From NCBI GenBank assembly GCA_022701925.1, contig JAKONM010000284.1, positions 1 to 19,378 on the forward strand: a stretch of 19,378 nucleotides of DNA, in the 5' to 3' direction. Shown in pieces: positions 7,597 to 14,397 of this stretch; the first letter of the stretch is position 1; each line of letters opens with the position of its first letter. The notes under the pieces were generated by a model. It was given only the letters and a program-made list of their open reading frames with translations. It searched no databases and was not told the DNA's origin. The stretch comes from Microbacteriaceae bacterium (GTDB lineage: Bacteria; Actinomycetota; Actinomycetes; Actinomycetales; Microbacteriaceae). The position numbers were made by a program, and so were the translations under genes.

Positions 7597-7935
7597 GTGG
7601 GCGACTCCGACGACCGGATGGTCGGCGAGTTCCGCGCGAACGGCGGCGTGGTCGTCGGTGCGGGCGGCGGGATCGTGCTGCTGCACGTGGGCGCACCCCC
7701 GCGCCGCGTCGTGCCGGTGACCGCGGCGCTCGAGGGAGGGTCGTGGGTCGCGTCGGCCGCATCCGGTGTCGAGGACCGCGACTGGGCGGACGACCTGCGC
7801 GAGCGGCCGGACGCCGTGGTCGAGACCGCCTCCGGGTCGCTCGACGTGCTCGCGATCGAGCTGGACGACGAGGAGCGGTCGGCGCTGCGCGCCGCCGTCG
7901 CCGGACCGGCCTTCCGGCTGGAGCCGCAGGGCTGA
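7597..7935 (+). CDS. Short, degenerate Ddn-like (deazaflavin-dependent nitroreductase family) protein
   Basis: The 112 residues resemble the split-barrel Ddn/F420-dependent family. EFRANGG (11-17) matches the start of that fold, and DWADDLRERPDAVVET (62-77) matches the family's PxWYHNLxANPxxxVE region. The middle signature of the family (a TTTGxKSG-type segment) is replaced by HVGAPPRRVV, and the WYHN residues are lost. Cofactor binding is therefore doubtful, and it may be a non-catalytic relative. The GTG start has no clear Shine-Dalgarno and lies 7 nt after the reductase stop, so translation is probably coupled. Its stop is 2 bp from the convergent TetR stop. Family assignment is by eye and moderate. 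Confidence 0.6.
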   Translation: MGDSDDRMVGEFRANGGVVVGAGGGIVLLHVGAPPRRVVPVTAALEGGSWVASAASGVEDRDWADDLRERPDAVVETASGSLDVLAIELDDEERSALRAAVAGPAFRLEPQG

Positions 7936-7937
7936 GG

Positions 7938-8498
7938 TCAGGCGCCCAGCAGGCTCCGCAGCCGCGCGAGCACCTCGGCCTGCAGGTCCTGCAGCGACCG
8001 CGTCTCGCCCGCGGCGATCCACGACGCGAAGGCGATGCGGAAGACCGCCACCCCGTTCTCGGCGGCCAGCGCCGCCGGCACGGGCTCGACGCCCTCGGCG
8101 CGCAGCCGGCCCGCGATCGCCTCCGACAGCAGCGAGAGCTTCAGCAGCTCGCGCTCGCGCAGCCGGGGGTCCGCGTCGATCACCGTCTGGCGCAGGCGCG
8201 ACCAGGGCCGGCGCTCGTCGGGGAAGCGCGCCGCGGCCGCGTCCACGGCCGCGAGGACCCGGCTCATCGCGTCCCCCTCCGCCCGGGCCAGGGGCTCGAG
8301 GTAGGACTGCTCGAACTCCTCCTGGCCGGCGAACAGCACGTCGCGCTTGTCGGTGAAGTGCCGGAAGAAGGTGCGCTCGGTCAGCCCCGCCGCGTCCGCG
8401 ACGTCCGCCACGGTGGTGCCGTCGTAGCCGCGCTCGACGAACAGGCGCAGGGCCGCCGCCTGCAGCCGCTCGCGGGCGCCGCCCTCCCATCGGACCAT
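7938..8498 (-). CDS. TetR-family transcriptional regulator
   Basis: The protein has 186 residues. The N-terminal DNA-binding domain is clear: AALRLFVERGYDGTTV, ADVADAAGLT, then ERTFFRHFTDKRDVLF (about 16-56), the typical TetR helix-turn-helix. The C-terminal part is all-helical and, as usual, not conserved enough to name a ligand. It is transcribed away from the epimerase-like gene at 8593, and the 94-bp gap contains inverted and direct repeats, so it very likely controls that gene and itself. TAGGCT lies 6 nt before the ATG, so the transcript is probably leaderless. Confidence 0.92.
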   Translation of the reverse strand: MVRWEGGARERLQAAALRLFVERGYDGTTVADVADAAGLTERTFFRHFTDKRDVLFAGQEEFEQSYLEPLARAEGDAMSRVLAAVDAAAARFPDERRPWSRLRQTVIDADPRLRERELLKLSLLSEAIAGRLRAEGVEPVPAALAAENGVAVFRIAFASWIAAGETRSLQDLQAEVLARLRSLLGA

Positions 8499-8504
8499 GC
8501 GCCG

Positions 8505-8510
8505 AGCCTA
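8505..8510 (-). promoter_or_regulatory. -10 hexamer of the TetR gene (leaderless)
   Basis: TAGGCT on the - strand is followed by 6 nt and the ATG at 8498. It lies directly beside the operator-like repeats, so bound TetR could block its own promoter. Confidence 0.55.
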
Positions 8511-8513
8511 CTG

Positions 8514-8544
8514 TTGACAGTTCCTGACATCATGAGGCTATGGT
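8514..8544 (+). promoter_or_regulatory. Promoter of the epimerase-like gene
   Basis: A consensus -35 TTGACA (8514-8519) and -10 TATGGT (8539-8544) are separated by 19 bp, 1-2 bp longer than ideal. The predicted start near 8551 leaves a leader of about 42 nt with a strong GGAGGGAGG. A regulator may bend or block the long spacer. Confidence 0.5.
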
Positions 8545-8558
8545 CATGGCAGGAACTG
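8518..8558. promoter_or_regulatory. Operator-like repeats, probable TetR binding region
   Basis: CAGTTCCTG (8518-8526) and CAGGAACTG (8550-8558) are perfect 9-bp inverted arms 23 bp apart, with a second inner pair CATGA/TCATG (8531-8535, 8544-8548). A direct repeat CTGACATC occurs at 8524-8531 and 8556-8563, 32 bp apart. TGACA occurs at 8515, 8525 and 8557, spacings close to whole helical turns. The repeats overlap the -10 and -35 boxes of the epimerase-like gene and adjoin the TetR -10 box. Confidence 0.6.
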
Positions 8559-8592
8559 ACATCGCCGATCGCGGCGGGTCGGAGGGAGGCGC

Positions 8593-9489
8593 ATGATGCG
8601 GGTGTTCGTGACGGGGGCCAGCGGGTGGATCGGCTCGGCGACGGTGGACGAGCTGCTGGCGGGCGGCCACGAGGTGGTCGGGCTCGCGCGCTCGGACGCG
8701 GCGGCCGAGGCGCTGCAGCGGAAGGGGGCGTCGGTGCTGCGGGGCGACCTGGACGACCCGGCCGCGCTGCGCCGCGGCGCCGAGGACGCGGAAGGCGTCG
8801 TCCACCTTGCCAACAAGCACGACTGGAGCCGGCCGGAGGAGACGAACCGGGCCGAGCGCGCGGCGGTGCAGGCGCTGGCCGAGGCGCTGGAGGGCTCGGA
8901 CCGACCGCTGGCCGTGGCGTCCGGCGTCGCCGGGCTCGCGACGGGGCGCCCGGCGCTGGAGTCGGACCGGTCCCCGGCCGTCGGGCCGGAGTCGATGCGC
9001 GGCGGCACGGAGAACCTGGCGCTCGACTTCGCGGACCGCGGCGTGCGAGCGGTGAGCCTGCGCTTCGCCCCGACCGTGCACGGGATCGGCGACCACGGGT
9101 TCATCGCCCTGCTCGCCGCGGCCGCGAGGCGCGCAGGCGTCTCGTCCTTCACGGGCGACGGCGCGAACGCCTGGTCCGCCGTGCACCGCTCGGACGCCGC
9201 GCGACTCGTGCGGCTGGGTCTCGAGCGCGCACCGGCCGGGTCCCGGCTGCACGCGGTCGCGGAGGAGGGCGTCCCGACGAAGGTGATCGCCGAGGCGCTC
9301 GGTCGCGCCCTCGGCCTGCCCGTGGACTCGATCACGGCGCAGGAGGCGGTGGAGCGCGCGGGCTTCGTCGGCATGTTCTGGGGCGCCGACGTGCGTGCGT
9401 CGAGCGCCGCGACGCAGGCGCTGCTCGGGTGGTCGCCCACCGGCCCGACGCTGCTCGAGGACATCGCGGCGGGCGGCTACCCCGCCTGA
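8593..9489 (+). CDS. NAD(P)-binding epimerase/dehydratase-like SDR protein
   Basis: This protein of about 298 residues begins with the Rossmann motif TGASGWIG (7-14), followed by GHEVVGLARSD and GDLDDPAALRRG, typical of extended or atypical short-chain dehydrogenases. The usual catalytic YxxxK is not seen. The equivalent place reads SMRGGTENLAL (about 134-144), so it is an atypical SDR whose reaction I cannot name. ATG occurs at 8593 and 8596. GGAGGGAGG (8581-8589) can serve either, so the start may be one codon later. It is the probable target of the divergent TetR. A strong G/C hairpin lies 16 bp after the stop. Confidence 0.85.
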   Translation: MMRVFVTGASGWIGSATVDELLAGGHEVVGLARSDAAAEALQRKGASVLRGDLDDPAALRRGAEDAEGVVHLANKHDWSRPEETNRAERAAVQALAEALEGSDRPLAVASGVAGLATGRPALESDRSPAVGPESMRGGTENLALDFADRGVRAVSLRFAPTVHGIGDHGFIALLAAAARRAGVSSFTGDGANAWSAVHRSDAARLVRLGLERAPAGSRLHAVAEEGVPTKVIAEALGRALGLPVDSITAQEAVERAGFVGMFWGADVRASSAATQALLGWSPTGPTLLEDIAAGGYPA

Positions 9490-9505
9490 CGGCCGGTGCT
9501 CCGCC

Positions 9506-9530
9506 GGCCGGCCCCGCAGCGGGGCCGGCC
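9506..9530. terminator. 12-bp perfect hairpin between the convergent epimerase-like and purQ genes
   Basis: Arms 9506-9517 and 9519-9530 are perfectly complementary around a single central base (a 3- to 5-nt loop in practice). All stem bases are G or C and there is no T-tract. Its place between two convergent stops (9489 and 9546) suggests a bidirectional transcription stop or mRNA end protector. Confidence 0.5.
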
Positions 9531-9545
9531 CGCGGGCTGCCGTCG

Positions 9546-10244
9546 TCAGGCGGCCAGCACCGACCGGAGCGCCGAGGTGAAGACGCGCAGGCCGTCGACG
9601 CCGGACCGCATCGCGCCCGGGGTGTCCGGGCCGAAGCCGGGCTCGACCGCGTGCTCCGGGTGCGGCATCAGGCCGACCACGTTGCCCCGCTCGTTCGCGA
9701 CGCCGGCGATGCGGGCGCTGGAGCCGTTGGGGTCCACGTCCAGGTAGCGGAACACCACGCGGCCCTCGCCCTCCAGGCGCTCAAGGGTCTGCGGGTCGGC
9801 CACGTAGCCGCCCTCGCCGTTCTTCAGCGGGACGACGATCTCCTCGCCCTGCTCGAAGGCGTTCGACCACGCGGTCGCGGTCGACTCGACGCGCAGGCGC
9901 TGGTCGCGGCAGACGAAGGCGCCGTGGTCGTTGCGCACCAGGCCGCCGGGCAGCAGGCGCGCCTCGGTCAGCATCTGGAACCCGTTGCAGATGCCGAGCA
10001 CGGGCAGCCCGCGCTCGGCGGCGGCCACGACCTCGGCCATGATCGGCGACAGCGCGGCGATCGCCCCGCAGCGCAGGTAGTCGCCGTAGCTGAAGCCGCC
10101 CGGCAGCACCACCGCGTCCACCCCGTGCAGGTCGTGCTCGCCGTGCCACAGGCGCACCGGTTCGGCACCGGCCAGGCGCACGGCGCGGCGGGCGTCGCCG
10201 TCGTCCAGCGATCCGGGGAAGGTGATGACGCCGACGCGGGTCAC
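9546..10244 (-). CDS. purQ: FGAM synthase, glutaminase subunit
   Basis: PurQ hydrolyses glutamine and passes ammonia to PurL. The 232-residue class I glutamine amidotransferase shows the nucleophile elbow LGICNGFQ (Cys86) and the His195-Glu197 pair in MPHPEHAVEP, with FPGSLDD at the N-terminus and LPGGFSYGDYLRCG before the elbow. It starts at GTG, overlapping the purS stop in GTGA (10244-10241), so the two are translationally coupled. It is the last gene of the - strand purine run, followed by the 9506-9530 hairpin. Confidence 0.96.
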   Translation of the reverse strand: MTRVGVITFPGSLDDGDARRAVRLAGAEPVRLWHGEHDLHGVDAVVLPGGFSYGDYLRCGAIAALSPIMAEVVAAAERGLPVLGICNGFQMLTEARLLPGGLVRNDHGAFVCRDQRLRVESTATAWSNAFEQGEEIVVPLKNGEGGYVADPQTLERLEGEGRVVFRYLDVDPNGSSARIAGVANERGNVVGLMPHPEHAVEPGFGPDTPGAMRSGVDGLRVFTSALRSVLAA

Positions 10245-10504
10245 GCGGACACCTCGGCGGGCGCCTCGTGCACGCTGACGACGTCCTCGATGACCAGGTT
10301 GGCCAGCAGGGTCTCGGCGACCTCGCGCGCGTCGGACAGCGCGGCCTCGTCGACCGGTCCGTCGACGTGCAGCTCGAAGCGCTTGCCGACCCGCACGTCG
10401 CCGTACCCCTGTCGTCCCAGTCGCGAGAGGGCGCCGGCGACGGCCTTGCCCTGGGGGTCCAGCAGCTCGGCCTTCGGCATGACCTCGACGACGATCACGG
10501 GCAC
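10241..10504 (-). CDS. purS: FGAM synthase, PurS subunit
   Basis: PurS bridges PurQ and small PurL in the three-part FGAM synthase. The 87-residue protein is typical: VVEVMPKAELLDPQGKAVAGAL, then LGRQGYGDVRVGKRFEL. The GTG start has GAGGAG 6 nt upstream (CTCCTC at 10511-10516 on the + strand). Its presence confirms that the short PurL at 4115-6427 works as a multi-subunit enzyme, although purL lies about 3 kb away behind unrelated genes. Confidence 0.95.
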   Translation of the reverse strand: MPVIVVEVMPKAELLDPQGKAVAGALSRLGRQGYGDVRVGKRFELHVDGPVDEAALSDAREVAETLLANLVIEDVVSVHEAPAEVSA

Positions 10505-10544
10505 GGTCGGCTCCTCAGGGTGGGGGACGTGAGCGTCGCCCAGG

Positions 10545-11417
10545 CTATCCGGCGGCGGGGGAGGGGTCCGCGACGGCCGCTCGCACCGCGTTCCGCCACG
10601 GGTCCTCGAACGCCAGCTCGCGGCCGTCGTCGCGCACGGGGGTGCCTGCCGCCCGCAGCCGTGCGCCCAGCGCGCCCAGCGAGTCCGCGTCGGGCAGGCG
10701 GACGACCACCTCGCCCAGCCCCAGCGCCGGGGTGCGCGGGCCGGCGCCCGCGCTGCCCCAGGTGTTCATGCCGACGTGGTGGTGGTAGCCGCCGGCCGAC
10801 ACGAACAGCGCCTGGTCGCCGAACCGGGCGGTGGTCTCGAACCCGACGACCTCCACGTAGAACCGGTGCGCCGTCGCGATGTCGCCGACCCGCAGGTGCA
10901 CGTGGCCGACGGCGGCGCCGGACGCCCCGCCCGCGCCCTCCTCCGCCAGGTGCCGGCGCAGGAAGGCGTTCGGGTCCAGCGGCAGGGTCGCCATGCGCAC
11001 CCGGTCGCCCTCCCACCCCCACGCCGAGCGGGGCCGGTCGTGGTACAGCTCGACCCCGTTGCCCTCGGGGTCGTCGAAGTAGAAGGCCTCCGACACCAGG
11101 TGGTCGCTCGACCCGGTGAAGGAGGACGGGAACCGCTGCGCCACCGACAGCACCGAGGCGGCGAGCGCCGCGGGCGAGTCGAACAGGATCGCGGTGTGGA
11201 ACAGGCCGGCGGCGCCGGCGGGCGCGTGCCGCAGGGCCGGGGCGTGCTGCAGCACCAGGGCGGGCACGCCGCCGCGCCCCAGCACGTGCGCGGCGGGCTC
11301 CTCGCCCAGCACGTCGAGCCCGACGCCCTCCGCGTAGTACCGGGTCGTCAGGTCCAGGTCCGCCACCTGCAGGGTCACCGCGCCCATGGCGGTCGCCGCC
11401 GCCAGCACCTCGCTCAT
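10545..11417 (-). CDS. Two-domain VOC (glyoxalase/extradiol dioxygenase-like) protein
   Basis: The 290-residue protein has two vicinal-oxygen-chelate halves. The arrangement matches CatE-like catechol-2,3-dioxygenase relatives: DHLVSEAFYFDDPEGNGVELY and DRPRSAW in the first half, GHVHLRVGDI (171-180) and GGYHHHVGMNTW (209-220) in the second. Likely metal ligands of the second half are His174, one of His212-214, and Glu271 in LAFEDPW. In the first half the matching N-terminal His is Thr15 (VTLQV), so that site is probably empty. The true substrate is unknown. The gene lies between purC and purS, 40 nt before purS, so purSQ may share its transcript. TACACT lies 6 nt before the ATG. It could have been inserted into a purine operon. 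Confidence 0.85.
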   Translation of the reverse strand: MSEVLAAATAMGAVTLQVADLDLTTRYYAEGVGLDVLGEEPAAHVLGRGGVPALVLQHAPALRHAPAGAAGLFHTAILFDSPAALAASVLSVAQRFPSSFTGSSDHLVSEAFYFDDPEGNGVELYHDRPRSAWGWEGDRVRMATLPLDPNAFLRRHLAEEGAGGASGAAVGHVHLRVGDIATAHRFYVEVVGFETTARFGDQALFVSAGGYHHHVGMNTWGSAGAGPRTPALGLGEVVVRLPDADSLGALGARLRAAGTPVRDDGRELAFEDPWRNAVRAAVADPSPAAG

Positions 11418-11423
11418 GCGGCA

Positions 11424-11429
11424 AGTGTA
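11424..11429 (-). promoter_or_regulatory. -10 hexamer of the VOC gene (leaderless)
   Basis: TACACT on the - strand, 6 nt, then the ATG at 11417. The 10-bp palindrome TGACGCGTCA (11430-11439) abuts it on the upstream side and could be an operator. Confidence 0.5.
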
Positions 11430-11453
11430 TGACGCGTCAACGACCGAGGCGGG

Positions 11454-11542
11454 CCCTGCCGATCGACGGACTCCGTGCGCTGCACCGCCCGCACGGAGGC
11501 GTGCGGTCCGTCGATCCGCACGCGCTCCGTCGATCGGCAGGG
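11454..11542. repeat. 89-nt three-arm palindromic element after purC
   Basis: The outer stem is a perfect 17-bp inverted repeat, 11454-11470 with 11526-11542. Inside it are two adjacent hairpins: 11471-11479 with 11490-11498 (9 bp, 10-nt loop) and 11499-11506 with 11516-11523 (8 bp, 9-nt loop). The arms abut with no spacer except two bases (11524-11525), giving a near-complete three-way junction. The segment TCCGTCGATC occurs both in the 3' outer strand (11526-11535) and across the second loop (11507-11516), so GATCGACGGA (11461-11470) can pair with either. It begins 14 nt past the purC stop and fills most of the purC-VOC gap. It may be a terminator or mRNA-end structure, a structured RNA, or a dispersed palindromic repeat. 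Confidence 0.8.
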
Positions 11543-11555
11543 GTCGGCGGCGCGG

Positions 11556-12407
11556 TCAGGCGGTGAGGCGGTCGATCAGCTCGCGGTAGCGGGCGGCGGT
11601 GCGGTCGGCGACCTCCGGGGGCAGGGCGGGCGGGTCGCCCGACATGTCCCAGTTCGCCTTCAGCCAGTCGCGCACGATCTGCTTGTCGAAGCTGACGCCC
11701 CGCCTGCCCTCGGCGTAGGCCTCCGCGTCCCAGTAGCGGCTGGAGTCGCTGGTCAGCACCTCGTCGGCGAGCACCGGACCGCCCGTGACCGGGTCGGCGC
11801 CGAACTCGAACTTGGTGTCCGCCAGCAGCAGCCCGCGCTGATCCGCGATCCCGGTCGCCCTGGCGAAGACCGCGAGGGAGGCCGATCGCAGCGCCTCCGC
11901 GGTCTCGCCGCCGACCAGCTCCACGGTGCGGTCGAACGAGATGTTCTCGTCGTGGTCGCCCTGCTCGGCCTTGAAGGCCGGGGTGAAGATCGGCTCGGGC
12001 AGCCGGTCGCCGTCGCGCAGCCCGGCCGGCAGCGCGACGCCGCTGATCGAGCCGCGCTCGCGGTACTCCTGGTAGCCGCTGCCCGTCACGACGCCGCGGA
12101 CGACGCACTCCACCGGGTGCATGCGCAGCCGCCGCACCAGCATCGACCGGTCGCGCACCGCCTCCGGCACGATCGACTCGTCGGGCGCCAGGTCGTTCGC
12201 CACCTCGGGGAACCGGTCGAACCACCAGCGGGTCAGCGCGGTGAGCAGCGCGCCCTTGCCGGGGATCGGGGTCGGCAGCACGGCGTCGAAGGCGCTGACG
12301 CGGTCGCTGGCGACCAGCAGCAGCAGGTCGTCGCGGCCGTCGGGCGCGTACAGGTCGCGCACCTTGCCGCTGGCGACGTGCCGGAAGCCCGGCAGGTCGG
12401 CGCTCAT
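11556..12407 (-). CDS. purC: SAICAR synthase
   Basis: PurC couples CAIR with aspartate using ATP to give SAICAR. The 283-residue protein shows SGKVRDLY near the N-terminus, VASDRVSAFDAVLPTPIPGKG, CVVRGVVTGSGYQEY, LLADTKFEFG (ATP site), DEVLTSDSSRYW and FDKQIVRDWLKAN. The length is in the range of actinobacterial enzymes. Its ATG overlaps the purD stop in ATGA (12407-12404), so translation is coupled. The three-arm palindrome follows the stop. Confidence 0.97.
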   Translation of the reverse strand: MSADLPGFRHVASGKVRDLYAPDGRDDLLLLVASDRVSAFDAVLPTPIPGKGALLTALTRWWFDRFPEVANDLAPDESIVPEAVRDRSMLVRRLRMHPVECVVRGVVTGSGYQEYRERGSISGVALPAGLRDGDRLPEPIFTPAFKAEQGDHDENISFDRTVELVGGETAEALRSASLAVFARATGIADQRGLLLADTKFEFGADPVTGGPVLADEVLTSDSSRYWDAEAYAEGRRGVSFDKQIVRDWLKANWDMSGDPPALPPEVADRTAARYRELIDRLTA

Positions 12408-13663
12408 CGGGGATCCGCCGCGATGTCGGTGCGGTGCTGCTCTCCCGGCATGCGGATGCGGTCGACGCCGGCGTACGCCCGGTCGCGCGCCTCCTGGAGG
12501 GACCCGCCGGTGGCGACCACGGTGAGCACCCGGCCGCCGGTCGCGACGAGCCCGTCACCCTCCTCGGCGGTGGCGGCATGGTCCACGTGCACGCCCTCCA
12601 GCGCCTCCGCGTCCGCCAGCCCGTCGACGGGGGCGCCCGGGGCGGACGCTCCCGGATAGCCGGCGCTCGCCAGCACGACGCCGACCGCCGCCTCGGGCGT
12701 GAAGGCGGGGGAGCCCCCGGGGTCGAGCACGCCCAGCGCGGCGTCGCGCAGCAGGGGTGCGAGCGGCGAGGCCAGCCTCGGCAGCACCACCTGGGTCTCC
12801 GGGTCCCCGAACCGGGCGTTGAACTCGATCACGTCCACGTCGTCGCCGTTCACGACGAGCCCGCAGTAGAGGAGGCCGACGAACGGGGTCCCCTCCTCCG
12901 CCAGCCGCGACACGACGGGCTCCGCGATCGTGCGTCGGACGCGGTCGCAGAACTCGGCCTCGCCGCCGTGCCGGTCCGTCAACCAGGAGAGGGGCGAGTA
13001 GGCGCCCATCCCGCCCGTGTTCGGGCCCGCGTCACCGTCCCCCAGTCGCTTGTAGTCCTGCGCGGGGCTGAGGGGGAGCGCGGTGGTGCCGTCGCAGATG
13101 AAGAAGAGCGACACCTCCCGGCCCGGCAGGAACTGCTCCAGCAGCACCGGTCCGCTGGCCAGCCACTGCAGCGCGTGGGCCCGGGCGGCCGCGCGATCCT
13201 CCGTCACCAGCACGCCCTTGCCCGCGGCCAGGCCGTCCGCCTTCACCACGTACGGCGCGCCGAGGTCGTCGAGGGCGGCGTCGAGGCCGTCCGCGGTCAG
13301 CACGTCGACCGACCGTCCGGTCGGCACCCCGGCGGCGGCCATGATCCGCTTCGCGAAGGCCTTGCTGCCCTCGATGCGGGCCGCGTCGGCGTCCGGCCCG
13401 AACACGGGCACGCCCTGGGCGCGGAGCGCGTCGGCCACACCCGCCACCAGGGGCGCCTCCGGGCCGACCACCACCAGCTCAGCGCCGAGGCGCAGCGCCA
13501 GCCGCGTCGCCTCGCCGGGATCGGCGGCGTCGACGGGTTCGAGCCGGGCGAGGGCCGCGATGCCGGCGTTGCCGGGGGCGACCACGAGGTCGTGGCCCTC
13601 GGCGGCGAGGGCCCGCGCGATGGCGTGCTCCCGGGCGCCGGAGCCGAGGATCAGGATCCGCAC
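12404..13663 (-). CDS. purD: GAR synthetase (phosphoribosylamine-glycine ligase)
   Basis: PurD joins phosphoribosylamine and glycine with ATP, the step after PurF. It is a 419-residue ATP-grasp enzyme: MRILILGSGAREHAIARAL at the N-terminus, GPEAPLVAGVAD, YVVKADGLAAGKGVLV (ATP-binding Lys), DYKRLGDGDAGPNTGGMGAYSP and EFNARFGDPETQ (metal-binding Glu/Asn). I chose the GTG at 13663 because it matches the family N-terminus; a TTG at 13675 would add four residues of unlikely sequence. TTGGAT lies 6 nt before the GTG, a poor -10 box at leaderless spacing. It is divergent from the SCP-like gene (56-bp gap) and overlaps purC by 4 nt. Confidence 0.96.
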   Translation of the reverse strand: MRILILGSGAREHAIARALAAEGHDLVVAPGNAGIAALARLEPVDAADPGEATRLALRLGAELVVVGPEAPLVAGVADALRAQGVPVFGPDADAARIEGSKAFAKRIMAAAGVPTGRSVDVLTADGLDAALDDLGAPYVVKADGLAAGKGVLVTEDRAAARAHALQWLASGPVLLEQFLPGREVSLFFICDGTTALPLSPAQDYKRLGDGDAGPNTGGMGAYSPLSWLTDRHGGEAEFCDRVRRTIAEPVVSRLAEEGTPFVGLLYCGLVVNGDDVDVIEFNARFGDPETQVVLPRLASPLAPLLRDAALGVLDPGGSPAFTPEAAVGVVLASAGYPGASAPGAPVDGLADAEALEGVHVDHAATAEEGDGLVATGGRVLTVVATGGSLQEARDRAYAGVDRIRMPGEQHRTDIAADPR

Positions 13664-13706
13664 GGGGCAATCCAACCAGGCGCCGCAGCGGCCCGCTCCC
13701 GGCCGT

Positions 13707-13712
13707 TACCGT
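13707..13712 (+). promoter_or_regulatory. -10 hexamer of the SCP-like gene (leaderless)
   Basis: TACCGT lies 7 nt before the GTG at 13720, with no Shine-Dalgarno. It sits in the 56-bp divergent gap with purD. Confidence 0.5.
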
Positions 13713-13719
13713 TGCGGGC

Positions 13720-14091
13720 GTGGCACGTGCGCGCATCCCGGAGGGCCAGGGGGACCAGGCGGTCTCGGCGGCCCTGGCCGGCGACGCGGACCGCACGGTC
13801 ACGGCCACCGCGGTGCGCTTCCTGCTGCAGGTGCTGGCGGACCGCTACCCCGGCGGCGCCGTCGAGGTGCGGGTGCCGCCGTTCGGCGCCGTGCAGTGCA
13901 TCGAGGGCCTGCAGCACACGCGCGGCACCCCGCCGAACGTGGTCGAGACCTCGCCCGAGGTCTGGCTGGCGCTCGCGACCGGCTCGCGGGGCTGGACCGA
14001 CGCGGTCGACGCCGGCGACGTGCGCGCCTCCGGCAGCCGGGCCGACCTGACGGGCCGCGTGCCCGTGTGGCGCGCGCAGGTCGGGCGATGA
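13720..14091 (+). CDS. Bacterial sterol-carrier-protein-like (SCP_3) small protein
   Basis: The 123-residue protein matches the actinobacterial sterol carrier family protein, a small SCP2-like fold of unknown ligand. The signature stretch VEVRVPPFGAVQCIEG (about 47-62), HTRGTPPNVVET (66-77) and VWLALATGSRGWTDAV (81-96) is near-diagnostic, as is VRASGSRADLTG (about 102-113). From general knowledge this gene is often beside purine genes such as purF in actinobacteria; here it is divergent from purD. Its stop overlaps the ATG of the next gene in ATGA (14088-14091). Confidence 0.82.
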   Translation: MARARIPEGQGDQAVSAALAGDADRTVTATAVRFLLQVLADRYPGGAVEVRVPPFGAVQCIEGLQHTRGTPPNVVETSPEVWLALATGSRGWTDAVDAGDVRASGSRADLTGRVPVWRAQVGR

Positions 14092-14387
14092 GCGAGCCGC
14101 GGCACCACACCGTCCGGGTGCGGCGCAGCCCCAAGGTCGGCGTCTTCCTGGCCCTCGGCGCCGTGCTGGGCGGGGTCGTCGCGCTGATCCTCATCGCGAT
14201 CTCGCCCGCCGATCCGCAGATCCCCGTGCCGCAGGCGCTCGGCTTCCTGGTCCTGCTGCTGGCGCCCGTCGGCGCCCTGCTCGGCGGCGCCGTCGCCCTG
14301 GTCGTCGACGCGGCGGGGGAGCGGCGCGCCCGGGAGGTGCAGGCCGAGCGCCTGGGACCAGACCCCGACGACGAGCCGCAGGCCTGA
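14088..14387 (+). CDS. Small two-helix membrane protein
   Basis: The 99-residue protein has a basic N-terminus (HHTVRVRRSPK), a first membrane helix at about 17-39, a Pro-rich turn (PADPQIPVPQ) and a second helix at about 50-73. A charged tail with RRAREVQAERL follows. Both ends are probably cytoplasmic. I do not recognise a named family. It overlaps the SCP-like gene by 4 nt, so the pair is co-translated, and its stop is 10 bp from the convergent transporter stop. This short gene has no good start other than the ATG at 14088. Confidence 0.75.
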   Translation: MSEPRHHTVRVRRSPKVGVFLALGAVLGGVVALILIAISPADPQIPVPQALGFLVLLLAPVGALLGGAVALVVDAAGERRAREVQAERLGPDPDDEPQA

Positions 14388-14397
14388 TCCCGGGCGG

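Noticed and set aside
13664..13675. TTG start for purD at 13675
   Set aside because: It adds LDCP before a normal PurD N-terminus and lacks an RBS; the GTG at 13663 aligns with the family.
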